DNA from: JADJOY01 sp046331705 [NCBI: bacterium]
GTDB taxonomy: Bacteria > JADJOY01
Length of the DNA: 48,429 bases
Assembly (NCBI GenBank): GCA_046331705.1
Contig: JAXLQJ010000054.1
Span: 1-48,429, forward strand
Reading direction: 5' to 3'
Shown: positions 25,310-34,755 of the stretch, one piece after another
How positions within the stretch are numbered: position 1 is the stretch's first letter
How the letters are laid out: each line of letters begins with the position of its first letter
Translations under genes and position numbers: made by a program
Notes under the pieces: model-generated
Seen by the model: only the letters and a program-made list of their open reading frames with translations
The model's database searches: none
What the model was told of the DNA's origin: nothing

Positions 25310-27958
25310 ATGGACACCACGCTTCTCAGCGCCGCGCGCAGCGCCCACCCGCCGGTGCTCGAAGGCGGGCTCTTCGAGCCCGTGCGCTGGGTGCTCGACA
25401 ACGGGCTCAAGGTCTTGGTCGCCGAGGATCACTCGGCGCCGGTGGTCGCCGTGCAGGTCTGGGTCGGAACCGGCAGCGCGGACGAGCTCCCCCACGAGTC
25501 GGGCCTGGCGCACGTCCACGAGCACATGCTCTTCAAGGGCACCGCACGCCGCGGCGTGGGCGAGATCGCGCGCGAGATCGAGGGTGCTGGCGGGGACATC
25601 AACGCCTACACCACCAAGGACTCGACCGTGTACCACGTGGTGATCGCGAGCCGGTTCGTGGACGTCGCGCTCGACGTGCTGGCCGACGCAGTCCTGCACT
25701 CCGCGTTCGACCCGACCGAGCTGGCACGCGAGCTGGAGGTGGTTCACGAGGAGTTCCGGCGCGGCGAGGACATGCCGGACCGGAAGATCTACGAGCTGCT
25801 CTTCGAGCACGCGTACGTGCGGCATCCCTACCGGAACTCCACCATCGGGGAGCCGGCGGTGTTCACGCGGCTCACGCGCGCCGACGTCGAGGCGTTCTTC
25901 CACAAATGGTACGTGCCGCGGAACCTGACGCTGGTGGTGACCGGCGACGTCGACGCCGAGTCGCTGCGGCCGCGCATCGAGGCGCTCTTCGGGGCGGCGC
26001 CGGACACGACCGTGCCGGAGCGACCGCGCCTGCCCGAGCCGCGTCCCAGCGGGCTGCGCGCCCACGTCGCCCGTGGCCCGTACAAGAAGACGTTGCTCTA
26101 CCTGGGCTTCCCCGCGCCCTCCATTCGTGAGGCCGACGTCGCGGCGGTCGACGTGCTGGCGGCGGCGCTCGGCGACGGCGACAGCTCACGCCTGTGGCGA
26201 GAGGTGAAGGAGCGCGCCGAGCTGGTGCACTCGATCTTCACCTTCGCGATGACGCCGCGCGACCGCGGGCTCTTCGTGATCGGCCTCGAGCTCGAGCCCG
26301 ACAACCTCGAGGACGCGGTGCGCGCGACCTTCGAGCAGATCCACGAGGTGCGCCGCGCCCCGCTGCCGCAGCGCGAGCTGGCGAAGGCCCTGGGCGTGAT
26401 CGAGAGCGACTTCGTCTACGAGAAGGAGTCGGCGCAAGGCGCCGCGCGAGCGCTCGGGTTCTACGAGAGCCTGGCCGACGATTGGCGGTTCGAGGGGCGC
26501 TATCTGGAGAGCCTGCGCTCGGTCGATGCGTCTCAGATCCTGGAGGTGGCGCAGCGCTACCTCACCCTCGACCAGCTCTGCGCCGTGCTGCTCTTGCCCG
26601 ACGAAGAGCGGCCCGAGCTCGACCACGGCGCGCTGGCGGGAATCCTCGGCGAGGCCGATCGCGCGTTCGCGCGCACCGAGCTCAGCACCGTTCGACAAGA
26701 CGGCGACTTCTTCGTCGAGCGCTTCACGAACGGGATCGAGCTGGTCGTGCGTCAGCGGCCGGGCGTGGAGGTGGTGTCGATGTCGGCGGTGTTCCTGGGC
26801 GGCGTGCGCATCGAGCCCCCCGGGAAAGCGGGGATCTCGAGCTTCGTCGGCTCGACGCTGACCCGCGGCACCGAGACGCGCGACGCCGAGGACATCGCGC
26901 GCAGCATCGACGAGATGGCAGGCGCGCTGGACGGCTTCTCGGGCCGCAACAGCTTCGGCGCGCGCGGCCACTTCCAGAGCAAGCACTTCGAGGAAGCCCT
27001 CGAGCTCCTGGCCGAGGTCCTGATGTATCCGACCTTCCCCGAGGAGGAGGTCGAGAAGGAGCGCGCCGACATCCTCCACGACCTCGAAGCCCGCGAGGAC
27101 GATCTCGCGCGCCTCGCCTTCGAACGCATGCAGGCCGAGCTCTACGGCGACCACCCCGCCGCGAACCCGACCATCGGCACGCACGAGACCGTCGCCACCA
27201 TCACCGCCGACGACCTGCGTGCCTTCCACGCACGCCACGCGCGCCCCTCGAACCTGGTGCTCGCCGTGGTCGGCAACATCGACCCCGAGCGGGTGCGCAG
27301 CGCCGTTCACGCGCGCCTCGCCACGTGGGAGTGCGAGCAGCACGTGGCACCCGCCGTGCCCGAGGTGGCGCCGCTCGACGGCACGAAGCGCGCCTTTCGC
27401 GCCGCCCTCGACAAGCAGCAATCGCACATCGTGCTGGCGTTCCCAGGCGTGCGCCTCGACCACCCGGATCGCTTCCCGCTCGAGGTGATGTCGACCGTGC
27501 TCTCCGGCCAGGGCGGGCGTCTGTTCCTGGAGCTGCGCGATCGGCAGAGCCTCGCCTACACGGTGTTCTCGTTCACACGCGACGGTCTCGATCCCGGCTA
27601 CGTCGGTGCGTACATCGCCACGTCGCCGGAAAAGGCCGTGCAGGGGATGAACGGGCTCGCGGCGCAGCTGCGCGCGCTGCGCGACCACGGCATCACCGAG
27701 GCCGAGCTCGAGTGGTCGAAGCGCAACCTGGTGGGCACCTTCGAGATCGCGCTCCAGTCCTCGGCGGCGCAGGCCGAGGCCTTCAGCCTCTACGAGAGCT
27801 ACGGCCTGGGGTATCGCGAATACCTCGCCTATCCCGACCGCATCCTCGCGGTGACCCTCGCGGACGTGAGCCGCGTGGCGCGCGACTACCTCGATCCAAG
27901 CCGCCTGGTCTTGAGCGTCGTCGGCCCCGACGACGTCACCGAGTCCTTGTCCTGGTGA
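25310..27958 (+). CDS. M16 family zinc metallopeptidase, two fused halves
   Basis: 882 residues, about twice a PqqL/processing-peptidase subunit, so both halves of the clamshell are in one chain. The first half has the inverted zinc motif HVHEH (HxxEH) and the downstream glutamates in EVVHEEFRRGED; the second half (from about residue 460) keeps the fold but lacks HxxEH, as usual, and contributes the substrate-binding R-Y type residues (DRQSLAYTVFSF). No signal peptide is evident at this start. M16 enzymes degrade peptides held in their cavity. A longer in-frame extension exists but begins in the regulator's control region. Confidence 0.93.
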   Translation: MDTTLLSAARSAHPPVLEGGLFEPVRWVLDNGLKVLVAEDHSAPVVAVQVWVGTGSADELPHESGLAHVHEHMLFKGTARRGVGEIAREIEGAGGDINAYTTKDSTVYHVVIASRFVDVALDVLADAVLHSAFDPTELARELEVVHEEFRRGEDMPDRKIYELLFEHAYVRHPYRNSTIGEPAVFTRLTRADVEAFFHKWYVPRNLTLVVTGDVDAESLRPRIEALFGAAPDTTVPERPRLPEPRPSGLRAHVARGPYKKTLLYLGFPAPSIREADVAAVDVLAAALGDGDSSRLWREVKERAELVHSIFTFAMTPRDRGLFVIGLELEPDNLEDAVRATFEQIHEVRRAPLPQRELAKALGVIESDFVYEKESAQGAARALGFYESLADDWRFEGRYLESLRSVDASQILEVAQRYLTLDQLCAVLLLPDEERPELDHGALAGILGEADRAFARTELSTVRQDGDFFVERFTNGIELVVRQRPGVEVVSMSAVFLGGVRIEPPGKAGISSFVGSTLTRGTETRDAEDIARSIDEMAGALDGFSGRNSFGARGHFQSKHFEEALELLAEVLMYPTFPEEEVEKERADILHDLEAREDDLARLAFERMQAELYGDHPAANPTIGTHETVATITADDLRAFHARHARPSNLVLAVVGNIDPERVRSAVHARLATWECEQHVAPAVPEVAPLDGTKRAFRAALDKQQSHIVLAFPGVRLDHPDRFPLEVMSTVLSGQGGRLFLELRDRQSLAYTVFSFTRDGLDPGYVGAYIATSPEKAVQGMNGLAAQLRALRDHGITEAELEWSKRNLVGTFEIALQSSAAQAEAFSLYESYGLGYREYLAYPDRILAVTLADVSRVARDYLDPSRLVLSVVGPDDVTESLSW

Positions 27959-27989
27959 CCGCCGGATCCGCGATCGGAGGGCCCTCCAC

Positions 27990-28172
27990 GTGAACCCGCT
28001 GCGCCGCCTCGGCGATCGCCTTCTCGACCTCGTGCTGGATCGCGCGATCGAAACCGCGGTTGCGCTCGGTCACAACCGCCTGCCGCTCGGCGAGACCGAC
28101 CTCTCCGATCACCCGGACGGCGAGCCCGTGCTCATCGACCCCGGCGATCCCGAAGCCCAGCCGTCGAGCTGA
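27990..28172 (+). CDS. Small acidic-tailed protein of unknown function
   Basis: 60 residues: an amphipathic N-terminal helix (RRLGDRLLDLVLDRAIETAV) and a polar, acidic, proline-containing tail. A GTG start has GGAGG nine bases before it and the gene follows the peptidase by 31 bases, so it may be cotranscribed. No family recognised. Confidence 0.45.
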   Translation: MNPLRRLGDRLLDLVLDRAIETAVALGHNRLPLGETDLSDHPDGEPVLIDPGDPEAQPSS

Positions 28173-28495
28173 CGGCTTCCTCGAGGTCACTCCCGGCTAA
28201 GCGCGCGCCACGTCCGGCGAACGCTCCAGACGGACGTCCGCGGAAGCCCGAACGCAGTGCGTTCACCGCGATCTCCATCCGCCGCGTCCGGAGCCACTCT
28301 CCACCACGCTCCCGGGACGCTGGCGCCGTCCGTAGCGACACGCACTGGAGAAACGCCGGCCAGCGCGCGACGTACCCGTGACCGCCTGCTCGTCGCCTCC
28401 GCCGCCCCCCGAGCGTGCCTGTGCCGGCCGGTGTGTCGAGCCACAAACCGCGCCTTTTCCACGAGCACCGCCGGAAGGCCGCCCAGCAACGGTCT
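28173..28495. other. Intergenic region, no gene seen
   Basis: 323 bases between convergent genes. Several short open frames on both strands look like noise. The only structure noted is GAACGC-AGT-GCGTTC (28250-28264). Confidence 0.4.
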
Positions 28496-29695
28496 TCACT
28501 TCGGCAGGTAACCGATCGCCCCGAGCCAGTCGCGGACGGCGCCCGCGACCACGGCGTTGCCTTCCGCCGAGTAGTGTCCGGGAATCAACGCCTCGGGGGA
28601 CTTGCCCTTCGTCGCGGCGATGAAGGATTCATCGGTCTCGAGGTACGGGATCCCCTTCGCCTCGAGGAACGCCACCAGCTCGTCGCGCACGATCGAGCGG
28701 TAGTTCGCGGTGGTCCGCCAGGTCCGGAGCTCGGACTGCTCCATGAGCAGCACGATGCCCGGCCGGGCACCGTCGGCCGTCGCCTCGGCGGCGAACGCGG
28801 CGAGGATCGCCTGGAAAGCGGACAGGCTCTCGTGCGCGATCGCGTCGTTCTGAATCGCGGCGAGATTCGCCCTTCTGCAAAGCGGCACCTTGGCGAGACG
28901 CACCAGCGCCGACCACTCGAAGAAGGGAACGCGCCAGTTCAGGTAGGCGTTCGTTCGGTAGAAGAACTCGTCGCGACCCATTTCGGCCTGGAAGGCGGGA
29001 TCGAGCACCTTCGGCAGGTCGGCCACCGAAGCGACCGGGGAACGGATCTCGACCAGTCGGCCCGCCTCGGCGACGAAGCGTGGCTTGGGGAAAAGCAGGT
29101 CGTCCTGCCTGAGGAAGTAGAAGGTGTAGAACGGTCGGAAGCCGGTGAGCAGGCGTGCGGCGTTCTCGTCGGTCACGGCGAGCAGGGCCACGTCGGCTTT
29201 GAATTTCCGACCCAGCTTGCGGTAGCGCAGCAGACTCTGGTCAGGGCCGTAACCCGGCACACCGAAGTTGAGCACCTCGAGCGTGCCCGAGGCCGTGGCG
29301 AGGCGGCGTGGCCAGGAGTCGGCTTCGCGGACGTCGTCGCCGTGGGTGAACGAGTCACCGAAGCAGGCGATGCGCAGCCGGCCCGGCGTTGGCGTCGTCT
29401 CGACCTCCGCGATGCCGCGCAGACCGGACGAGTTGGATGAGTAGAGCTTGTCTCCAGGCGATCTCGGATCGCCGCTGTGAAGCGGGTGGATCGCCCAGCC
29501 GGTGTCGGGGTCGAAAACGAGATACTTGCGTTCCCCATGGCGAAGGATCTCGTCGACCAGGGCAGCGTGTCGCGCCCCGAGCGGGGCGGTCGGGAAACGC
29601 CGGCCGTCGTCCCAGGCGAGGAAGACGCGCGCGGCGAGCTCGAGTGCCACCAGGCTGACGGCGACGACGAGGAGCAGCGCGTATCGTTTTCTCAC
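28496..29695 (-). CDS. Second SGNH/GDSL hydrolase-like membrane-anchored protein
   Basis: 399 residues: an N-terminal transmembrane helix (about 5-26), then a periplasmic SGNH domain with block I CFGDSFTHGDDV, the glycine block GVPGYGPDQ, the asparagine-containing VTDENAA, and a C-terminal GHYSAEGN giving the catalytic histidine. The usual Asp two or three residues before that His is not obvious (IPGH), so the triad may be incomplete. The GTG start overlaps the stop of a truncated upstream gene (GTGA), showing it was once the second gene of an operon. Likely acts on acylated surface polymers. Confidence 0.8.
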   Translation of the reverse strand: MRKRYALLLVVAVSLVALELAARVFLAWDDGRRFPTAPLGARHAALVDEILRHGERKYLVFDPDTGWAIHPLHSGDPRSPGDKLYSSNSSGLRGIAEVETTPTPGRLRIACFGDSFTHGDDVREADSWPRRLATASGTLEVLNFGVPGYGPDQSLLRYRKLGRKFKADVALLAVTDENAARLLTGFRPFYTFYFLRQDDLLFPKPRFVAEAGRLVEIRSPVASVADLPKVLDPAFQAEMGRDEFFYRTNAYLNWRVPFFEWSALVRLAKVPLCRRANLAAIQNDAIAHESLSAFQAILAAFAAEATADGARPGIVLLMEQSELRTWRTTANYRSIVRDELVAFLEAKGIPYLETDESFIAATKGKSPEALIPGHYSAEGNAVVAGAVRDWLGAIGYLPK

Positions 29696-29840
29696 GACAC
29701 CTCGCCGGCCCCTTTGGCGGCGTCGATGATCACACGTGCGCCGCTCGCGAATCGGACAGCGGCCAGCTCAGCGATCTCGGACGTCTCGGCACACCGAATC
29801 GAACGCCAGCCTGGGGCCCCGCAATACGCCGCAATCGAGA
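29692..29840 (-). pseudogene. 3' remnant of the gene upstream of the SGNH gene
   Basis: The last about 48 codons of a frame ending SEIAELAAVRFASGARVIID...GEVS stop four bases into the SGNH start (GTGA overlap). Upstream the frame runs into IS110-like sequence, so the 5' part of the gene is gone. The regular coding look and operon-style overlap make this a truncated real gene; family unknown. Confidence 0.55.
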
Positions 29841-30065
29841 CACGCCTGCCCCACGTGCGGTCCGTTTCAGCGTCCTGACTCCATGAAGGCCCCCTCGGGA
29901 ACATCCCACCCCACGTTGGACGCTGACGTTGTCCACGAAGCCACGCGGGGAAGCCCATCGCGATTCTACAACGGCCATCGCGACCACTACTGTGCATGGA
30001 CCTGAACGCCCGCTCGATCTAGCTCGCCGTCGGAGCCGAGTGCGTGTTCACCTGGCACGCGACCG
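29840..30065 (+). mobile_element. Degraded IS110-family left-end fragment
   Basis: From about 29869 the sequence follows the leader of the intact IS110 copy (compare GACTCCATGAAGGCCCCCTC with 43459 onward) and then the first transposase codons (CGATTCTAC, CACTACTG, CGCTCGATCT). The start codon is lost, and after a deletion of about 90 bases it matches the transposase again around Glu61 (GAGTGCGTGTTCACCTGGCAC). It is a decayed insertion scar that separates the truncated gene from the cyclase gene. Confidence 0.75.
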
Positions 30066-30184
30066 AGCTGGATAGGAATACGCGCCCTGCGCGCGGATTG
30101 TGTCGGCGAGGCTTCGATGGAACACTCGGCAGGCGAGCAGCTCGCACCACTCCCTTCCGTTCGTTCCGGACTCATCGGACCCCG

Positions 30185-33100
30185 ATGACCCACGGCCCCG
30201 ACGTCTCCGTCTCGCTCGCCGCCTACCTGCCGCAAGACCGCCTCCGCGCCCTCGCGCGCGGAGAACCGATTCCCCGGCGCGTGACGGGTTCGGCGCTGCT
30301 GGCCGACCTGTCTGGATTCGGGGAGCTGACCGAAGCGCTGACGCGCGTCCGCGGACCGCGGCGCGGAATCGAGGAGCTCACCCGCGAGGTCAACGCGCTC
30401 TACGACGCCCTGATCGCCGAGGTGGAGCGCTTCGGGGGAAGCGTCATCGACTTCGCGGGCGACGCCATCACGTGCTGGTTCGACGGGGGCCAGGACGCCT
30501 CCCTCCGTGCCGTGACCGCAGCGTTCGCCATGCAAGCCGCCATGCAGCGCTTCCCTCGGGTCGCGCTCAAGATCGCGGTGACGAGCGGCCCCGCGCAGCG
30601 CTTCATCGTGGGGGACCCGAGCATCCAGTGCTGGGACACGCTGGTCGGTCACACGATCTCGCGCCTCGCGACCGCCGAGCGTCTCGCTGGCCCGGCCGAG
30701 ATCGTCGCCGATCCGGCCACCCATCGTGCGGTTTGCGAGAGCGTTCGCGCGACTCCACGGTGCGCCGAACCTCGCGAGCCCTTCTCTTGGCTTACGAGCC
30801 TGATGCACCCAGCGTCCGCGGTACCCACGGCATCGCCGGCAGCGATGCCCGCCGCCCACGATCTGCGCCCCTGGATCAATCCGGCGGTCTTCCTCCGCGA
30901 GCAGGGCGGACACGGGGCCTTCCTCACCGAGCTCCGCCCCACCACTCCTCTCTTCCTGCGATTCGACGGCATCGACTTCGAAGCCGAACCGGCGGCCGAG
31001 AGGCTCGACACGTTCGTCCGTCGCGTCCAGGCGGTGATCCGCGAGTACGACGGCACGCTGCTCCAGCTCACCATCGGCGACAAGGGCAGCTACCTGTACG
31101 CGGCCTTCGGCGCGCCCATCGCCCACGAGGACGACTCCCGTCGGGCGGTGAAGGCCGCGCTCGAGTTGCGGCGCGTCGCCGAGAGCCTGCCGTTCCTGAA
31201 GCCCGTGCAGGTGGGGATCACGTGCGGCACGACGCGGACGGGCGCGTACGGCGGCTCCACGCGCCGCGCCTACGGCGTGCTGGGCGACGAGGTCAACCTC
31301 GCGGCCCGCCTCATGACCCACGCCGCGCCGGGCCAGATCCTGGTCAGTCGGCGCGTCCACGAGGCGATCTCCGCCGCGTTCGCCTGCAACGCGCTCGCGC
31401 CCGTCCAGATCAAAGGCAAAGCGGATCTCCTGCCGATCTTCGCCGTCCACCGTGCGCACGCCGCGCAGGTTCCGCACCTGCACGAGCCGGCCTATGCGCT
31501 ACCCCTGGTCGGACGGATCAGCGAGCTCCAAACCATCGGCGAGCGCCTGGAGCGCACCCTCGAAGGAAAGGGCCAGATCGTGGCCATCCGCGCCGAGGCG
31601 GGGATGGGCAAATCGCGCCTCGTGGCCGAGGTCGTTCGGTCGGCTCGCGCAAGAGGGTTCGTCGCGTACGCCGGTGCAGCCCAGGCCGACGGTGTTCAGT
31701 CTCCCTACCTGGCGTGGAAACCGATCGCGAGCGCCCTCTTCGAGGTCGATCCCGCCGCGACCGCGTCCGACTCGGTTTCGAGTGTCGAACGCGTCGTGCG
31801 ACGACTCGCCCCGTCCCGCGTCCACGCGCTGCCGCTCCTGGTGCCGCTCCTCCCGTTCGAGATCGCCGACAACGACTACACCCGAGGTCTCGAGCCGCTC
31901 AATCGGCAAGGTGCGCTCCGCGCGCTCCTCGAAGACAGCTTCCGCACGGCGGCGCGAGAAGCGCCCGTGCTGATCGTCCTCGAGGACCTGCACTGGCTCG
32001 ACGGCGGCTCGCGGACGCTGCTCGAAGATCTGGCCCAGGGGCTCACCGACAGTCGGATTTGCTTCGTCCTCGCGTATCGCCCCGAGGTGCCCGGCCTCGC
32101 GGCGCCCAGTGTCGCGGCGCCCGGCTCCGAAAGCTCGATGCGCTTGGAACGAATGGCGTCCTACACCCTGCTCGAGCTGCCCGAGCTGACGCCCGCCGAA
32201 GCCGCGGAGGTGCTCCGCGGGAAGCTGGCGCGGCTCTACCCGGCGCGCGACGCGGAGCCTTCGCCCGGCTGGATCGAGCGCTTGACCACGCGAGCGCAGG
32301 GCAACCCGTTCTACCTGGAAGAGCTGCTCAACTACGTCCACGATCGCGGGCTGGATCCGTTCGATCCGGCCGATCTCGGAGCCCTCGAGCTCCCGGACAG
32401 CCTGCACGCGCTGATCTTGAGCCGCATCGACCGGCTGAGCGAACGGGAGAAGATCATCCTGCGCGTCGCGAGCGTCATCGGGCGGTCGTTTCGCGCCGCC
32501 TGGCTGACGGATTACTACCCGGAGCTGGGCGACGTCGCGGACGTCGGAGACGCTCTCGACCGGCTCGCGGAGCTCGACATCACCCCCATCGACCCGGCGG
32601 TGATCGAGCGAGCCCATCTCTTCAAGCACGTCATCACGCACCAGGCGACCTACGAGAGCCTTCCGTTCGCGACCCGCGCCGAGCTTCACGAACGATTCGG
32701 CGTTTATCTGGAACGGCAGATCGCCGCGGGAACGTTTCACGAAGCGGCGCTGCTGGACACCCTGGTCTTTCACTACGGCCGCGCCGAGAACGAAACCAAG
32801 GAACGGGAATACCTGTCGAAGGCCACGAGCGTGGCGCTGAGGACCAGCACGTTCATCACCGCACGGACGTATCTCACGCGACTCCTCGAGCAGACCCCCG
32901 CCCCGGACCCGCGGCGAACGGCGTTGCTCCTCGATCTCGGGGAGCTGCTCGCGACCACCGGAGATTTTCCTGGAGCGCTGACGCTCTTCGAGGAAGCACG
33001 AGACCTCGCCCGGACGGATGCCGAACGGGCGCGAGCGTTCTGGATGCTGGCCTACGTTCGGAGGGAAACCGGACTCATGCACCAGGCCTACGATCTTTAC

Positions 33101-33877
33101 GCCGCGGCCGTGCGATTCGCACGCGCCAGCGGAGACGAAGCGATCGTCGCGAACGCGCTCTCCTCGGCGGGAGTTTGTAGCGCCAAGCTGGGAAAGCTCG
33201 AGGAGGCGCAAGCCTTTCAGGAGGAGAGTCTCGCGCTGGCACGCAAGCTGGGTGATCCCGCGCTGGAGCTGAACGCTTTGCAGCGAGCGGGGTGCATCCT
33301 GGTCGCGCGATCCGAGTACGAACAGGGCGAGGCGATCTTCCTCGAGGTCTGTGCGCTGGCCGAGGCATCCGGCGAGCGGCAGAGCCTCATGATGGCGCTC
33401 AACAACCTGGGCTGGGTGACGGACAAGAAGCGGGAGTTCGCACGTTCGCGAGAATACGGCCGCCAGGCGCTGGCGCTCGCGTACGAGCTGGGATCGCAGT
33501 TGAGCATCGCGCTCTACCTGATCAATCAGGCCGGAGACGAGCTGATGGATGGCGACCTCACCAGCGCGCGTTCGCACGTACGCGAGGGCTGCCGATTGGC
33601 GCTGCGCCTGGGGGCCATGGGGCGTGTGATGCTGGCACTCAGGTCCTTCTCGCTCATCTTCTACGCAGAGGGGAAGACCGAACGGGCGCTCGAGGTGATC
33701 GGCATGGCACGCGCACATCCCGCATGGACCCACGACGACCAACGGAACACCGACGGGTGGCTCGAGGACTGGGCAGTCGATCCCGCGACGCTCGACGCGG
33801 CGTATGCGCGAGGAGCCGCGCTCGACTGGGACACGACGATCCGCGAGCTACTCAGCGACGATCCCGCCAACGCCTGA
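30185..33877 (+). CDS. Signalling ATPase: two class III cyclase domains, AAA ATPase, TPR repeats
   Basis: A 1230-residue cytoplasmic protein. Cyclase-like domain 1 (about 36-215) has ADLSGF and DFAGDAIT with possible metal aspartates; domain 2 (about 255-430) has RFDGIDFE, IGDKGSYLYAAFG and GDEVNLAARL with the Asn/Arg pair of active cyclases. An AAA/NACHT-like ATPase follows: Walker A AEAGMGKSRL (about 469-478), Walker B LIVLEDLHWLD (about 594). The last 300 residues are TPR helices. This layout is that of bacterial predicted adenylate cyclase/AAA/TPR regulators. The ATG at 30185 is used; the longer frame starts inside the IS110 scar. Confidence 0.87.
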   Translation: MTHGPDVSVSLAAYLPQDRLRALARGEPIPRRVTGSALLADLSGFGELTEALTRVRGPRRGIEELTREVNALYDALIAEVERFGGSVIDFAGDAITCWFDGGQDASLRAVTAAFAMQAAMQRFPRVALKIAVTSGPAQRFIVGDPSIQCWDTLVGHTISRLATAERLAGPAEIVADPATHRAVCESVRATPRCAEPREPFSWLTSLMHPASAVPTASPAAMPAAHDLRPWINPAVFLREQGGHGAFLTELRPTTPLFLRFDGIDFEAEPAAERLDTFVRRVQAVIREYDGTLLQLTIGDKGSYLYAAFGAPIAHEDDSRRAVKAALELRRVAESLPFLKPVQVGITCGTTRTGAYGGSTRRAYGVLGDEVNLAARLMTHAAPGQILVSRRVHEAISAAFACNALAPVQIKGKADLLPIFAVHRAHAAQVPHLHEPAYALPLVGRISELQTIGERLERTLEGKGQIVAIRAEAGMGKSRLVAEVVRSARARGFVAYAGAAQADGVQSPYLAWKPIASALFEVDPAATASDSVSSVERVVRRLAPSRVHALPLLVPLLPFEIADNDYTRGLEPLNRQGALRALLEDSFRTAAREAPVLIVLEDLHWLDGGSRTLLEDLAQGLTDSRICFVLAYRPEVPGLAAPSVAAPGSESSMRLERMASYTLLELPELTPAEAAEVLRGKLARLYPARDAEPSPGWIERLTTRAQGNPFYLEELLNYVHDRGLDPFDPADLGALELPDSLHALILSRIDRLSEREKIILRVASVIGRSFRAAWLTDYYPELGDVADVGDALDRLAELDITPIDPAVIERAHLFKHVITHQATYESLPFATRAELHERFGVYLERQIAAGTFHEAALLDTLVFHYGRAENETKEREYLSKATSVALRTSTFITARTYLTRLLEQTPAPDPRRTALLLDLGELLATTGDFPGALTLFEEARDLARTDAERARAFWMLAYVRRETGLMHQAYDLYAAAVRFARASGDEAIVANALSSAGVCSAKLGKLEEAQAFQEESLALARKLGDPALELNALQRAGCILVARSEYEQGEAIFLEVCALAEASGERQSLMMALNNLGWVTDKKREFARSREYGRQALALAYELGSQLSIALYLINQAGDELMDGDLTSARSHVREGCRLALRLGAMGRVMLALRSFSLIFYAEGKTERALEVIGMARAHPAWTHDDQRNTDGWLEDWAVDPATLDAAYARGAALDWDTTIRELLSDDPANA

Positions 33878-34136
33878 TCGCGAGTTGCGCCGGAAACATC
33901 CGGCGAGCAGGCGACACCGAGCAACGGCTCGAACGCCGGCATCGCATCCACGTGGGCGACGCACCCCAGGAGCGCTTCCCACTGCGGGCCTTCGGCAGAC
34001 CGATCAGCCTCGTCGAAGACGAGCAGATCGAGCTCGCCGAACGCCCAACATCAGTGGCGTCACGCAGCGCCGCCCGTCGCATCCTGTTGCTACGCGGCGG
34101 CAAGCCGCGGGCGGCGTCTTGCACTGGGCATTTCGC
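33878..34136. other. Intergenic region with a possible coding relic
   Basis: 259 bases. One minus-strand frame reads DLLVFDEADRSAEGPQWEALLG and looks protein-like, but has no start or family I recognise. Possibly a gene fragment. Confidence 0.25.
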
Positions 34137-34601
34137 TCATGGCACCGAGTCGTACGCACTCTCCAGCGCCGCCACGTCGAGCTTCACCATTGTCATCATG
34201 GCGTCCATGACGGCCTTCACTTTCGCGGGGTTCTCGTCGCCGATGAGCTCCATGAATCGCTTCGGGACGATCTGCCACGAGAGACCGAATTGGTCCGTGA
34301 TCCAGCCACACTGCATCTTCGTGGCTCCGGCCTTGACGAGCTTGTTCCAGTACTCGTCCACTTCCTCCTGGTCCTCGCACTGCACGAACAGCGAGAAGCC
34401 TTCGGAGAACGTGAAGTAAGGACCGCCGTTGTAGCCCATGAAGGATTGACCGCCGATGACGAATTCGGCCGAGCTGATGGGGCCGTCCTTGCCAGCGCGG
34501 GCGACATTCGTGACCCTCGAGTCCGGAAAAGTGGCGGTGTAGAACTCGATGGCGGACTCGAGCTGGTCGTTGAACATCAGGAACGGGGTTACCTTGCTCA
34601 T
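34137..34601 (-). CDS. VOC-superfamily protein, PhnB/3-demethylubiquinone methyltransferase-like
   Basis: A 154-residue protein with the beta-alpha-beta-beta-beta vicinal-oxygen-chelate fold: SKVTPFLMFNDQLESAIEFY, the FMGYNGGPYFTFSEGFSLFV core, and WITDQFGLSWQIVPKRF near the C-terminus, typical of PhnB-like proteins. AGGAG lies nine bases before the ATG. No catalytic role is established for this subgroup. An IS66 element is inserted 49 bases upstream of the start, so the native promoter has been separated from the gene. Confidence 0.9.
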   Translation of the reverse strand: MSKVTPFLMFNDQLESAIEFYTATFPDSRVTNVARAGKDGPISSAEFVIGGQSFMGYNGGPYFTFSEGFSLFVQCEDQEEVDEYWNKLVKAGATKMQCGWITDQFGLSWQIVPKRFMELIGDENPAKVKAVMDAMMTMVKLDVAALESAYDSVP

Positions 34602-34642
34602 CGGTGATGGCTCCTGTCGTGGTCCGCACGTCGTCGCGTTCA

Positions 34643-34670
34643 CCCGCGGCGTATCCGTCCGGTAATTCCA
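34643..34670. repeat. Left end of IS66: target duplication and terminal inverted repeat
   Basis: CCCGCGGC (34643-34650) is the left 8-bp target duplication. GTATCCGTCCGGTAATTCCA (34651-34670) is the left terminal repeat, matching the right end at 19 of 20 positions. Confidence 0.9.
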
Positions 34671-34755
34671 GGGGTGCGGCACGCGGAGTTCGGCCGAGGC
34701 TCGCGGGTTGCGAGCCCGGGCGACGTCTGTGCGCTGACGGTGAGGGAGCGGTGGT

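Noticed and set aside
28250-28264. GAACGCAGTGCGTTC as a possible LexA/SOS box
   Set aside because: Spacing between GAAC and GTTC is seven bases instead of the four of Gram-positive boxes, and there is no gene start nearby.
31499-33742. A 747-codon minus-strand frame opposite the cyclase gene
   Set aside because: Shadow of the plus-strand gene, without recognisable domains.
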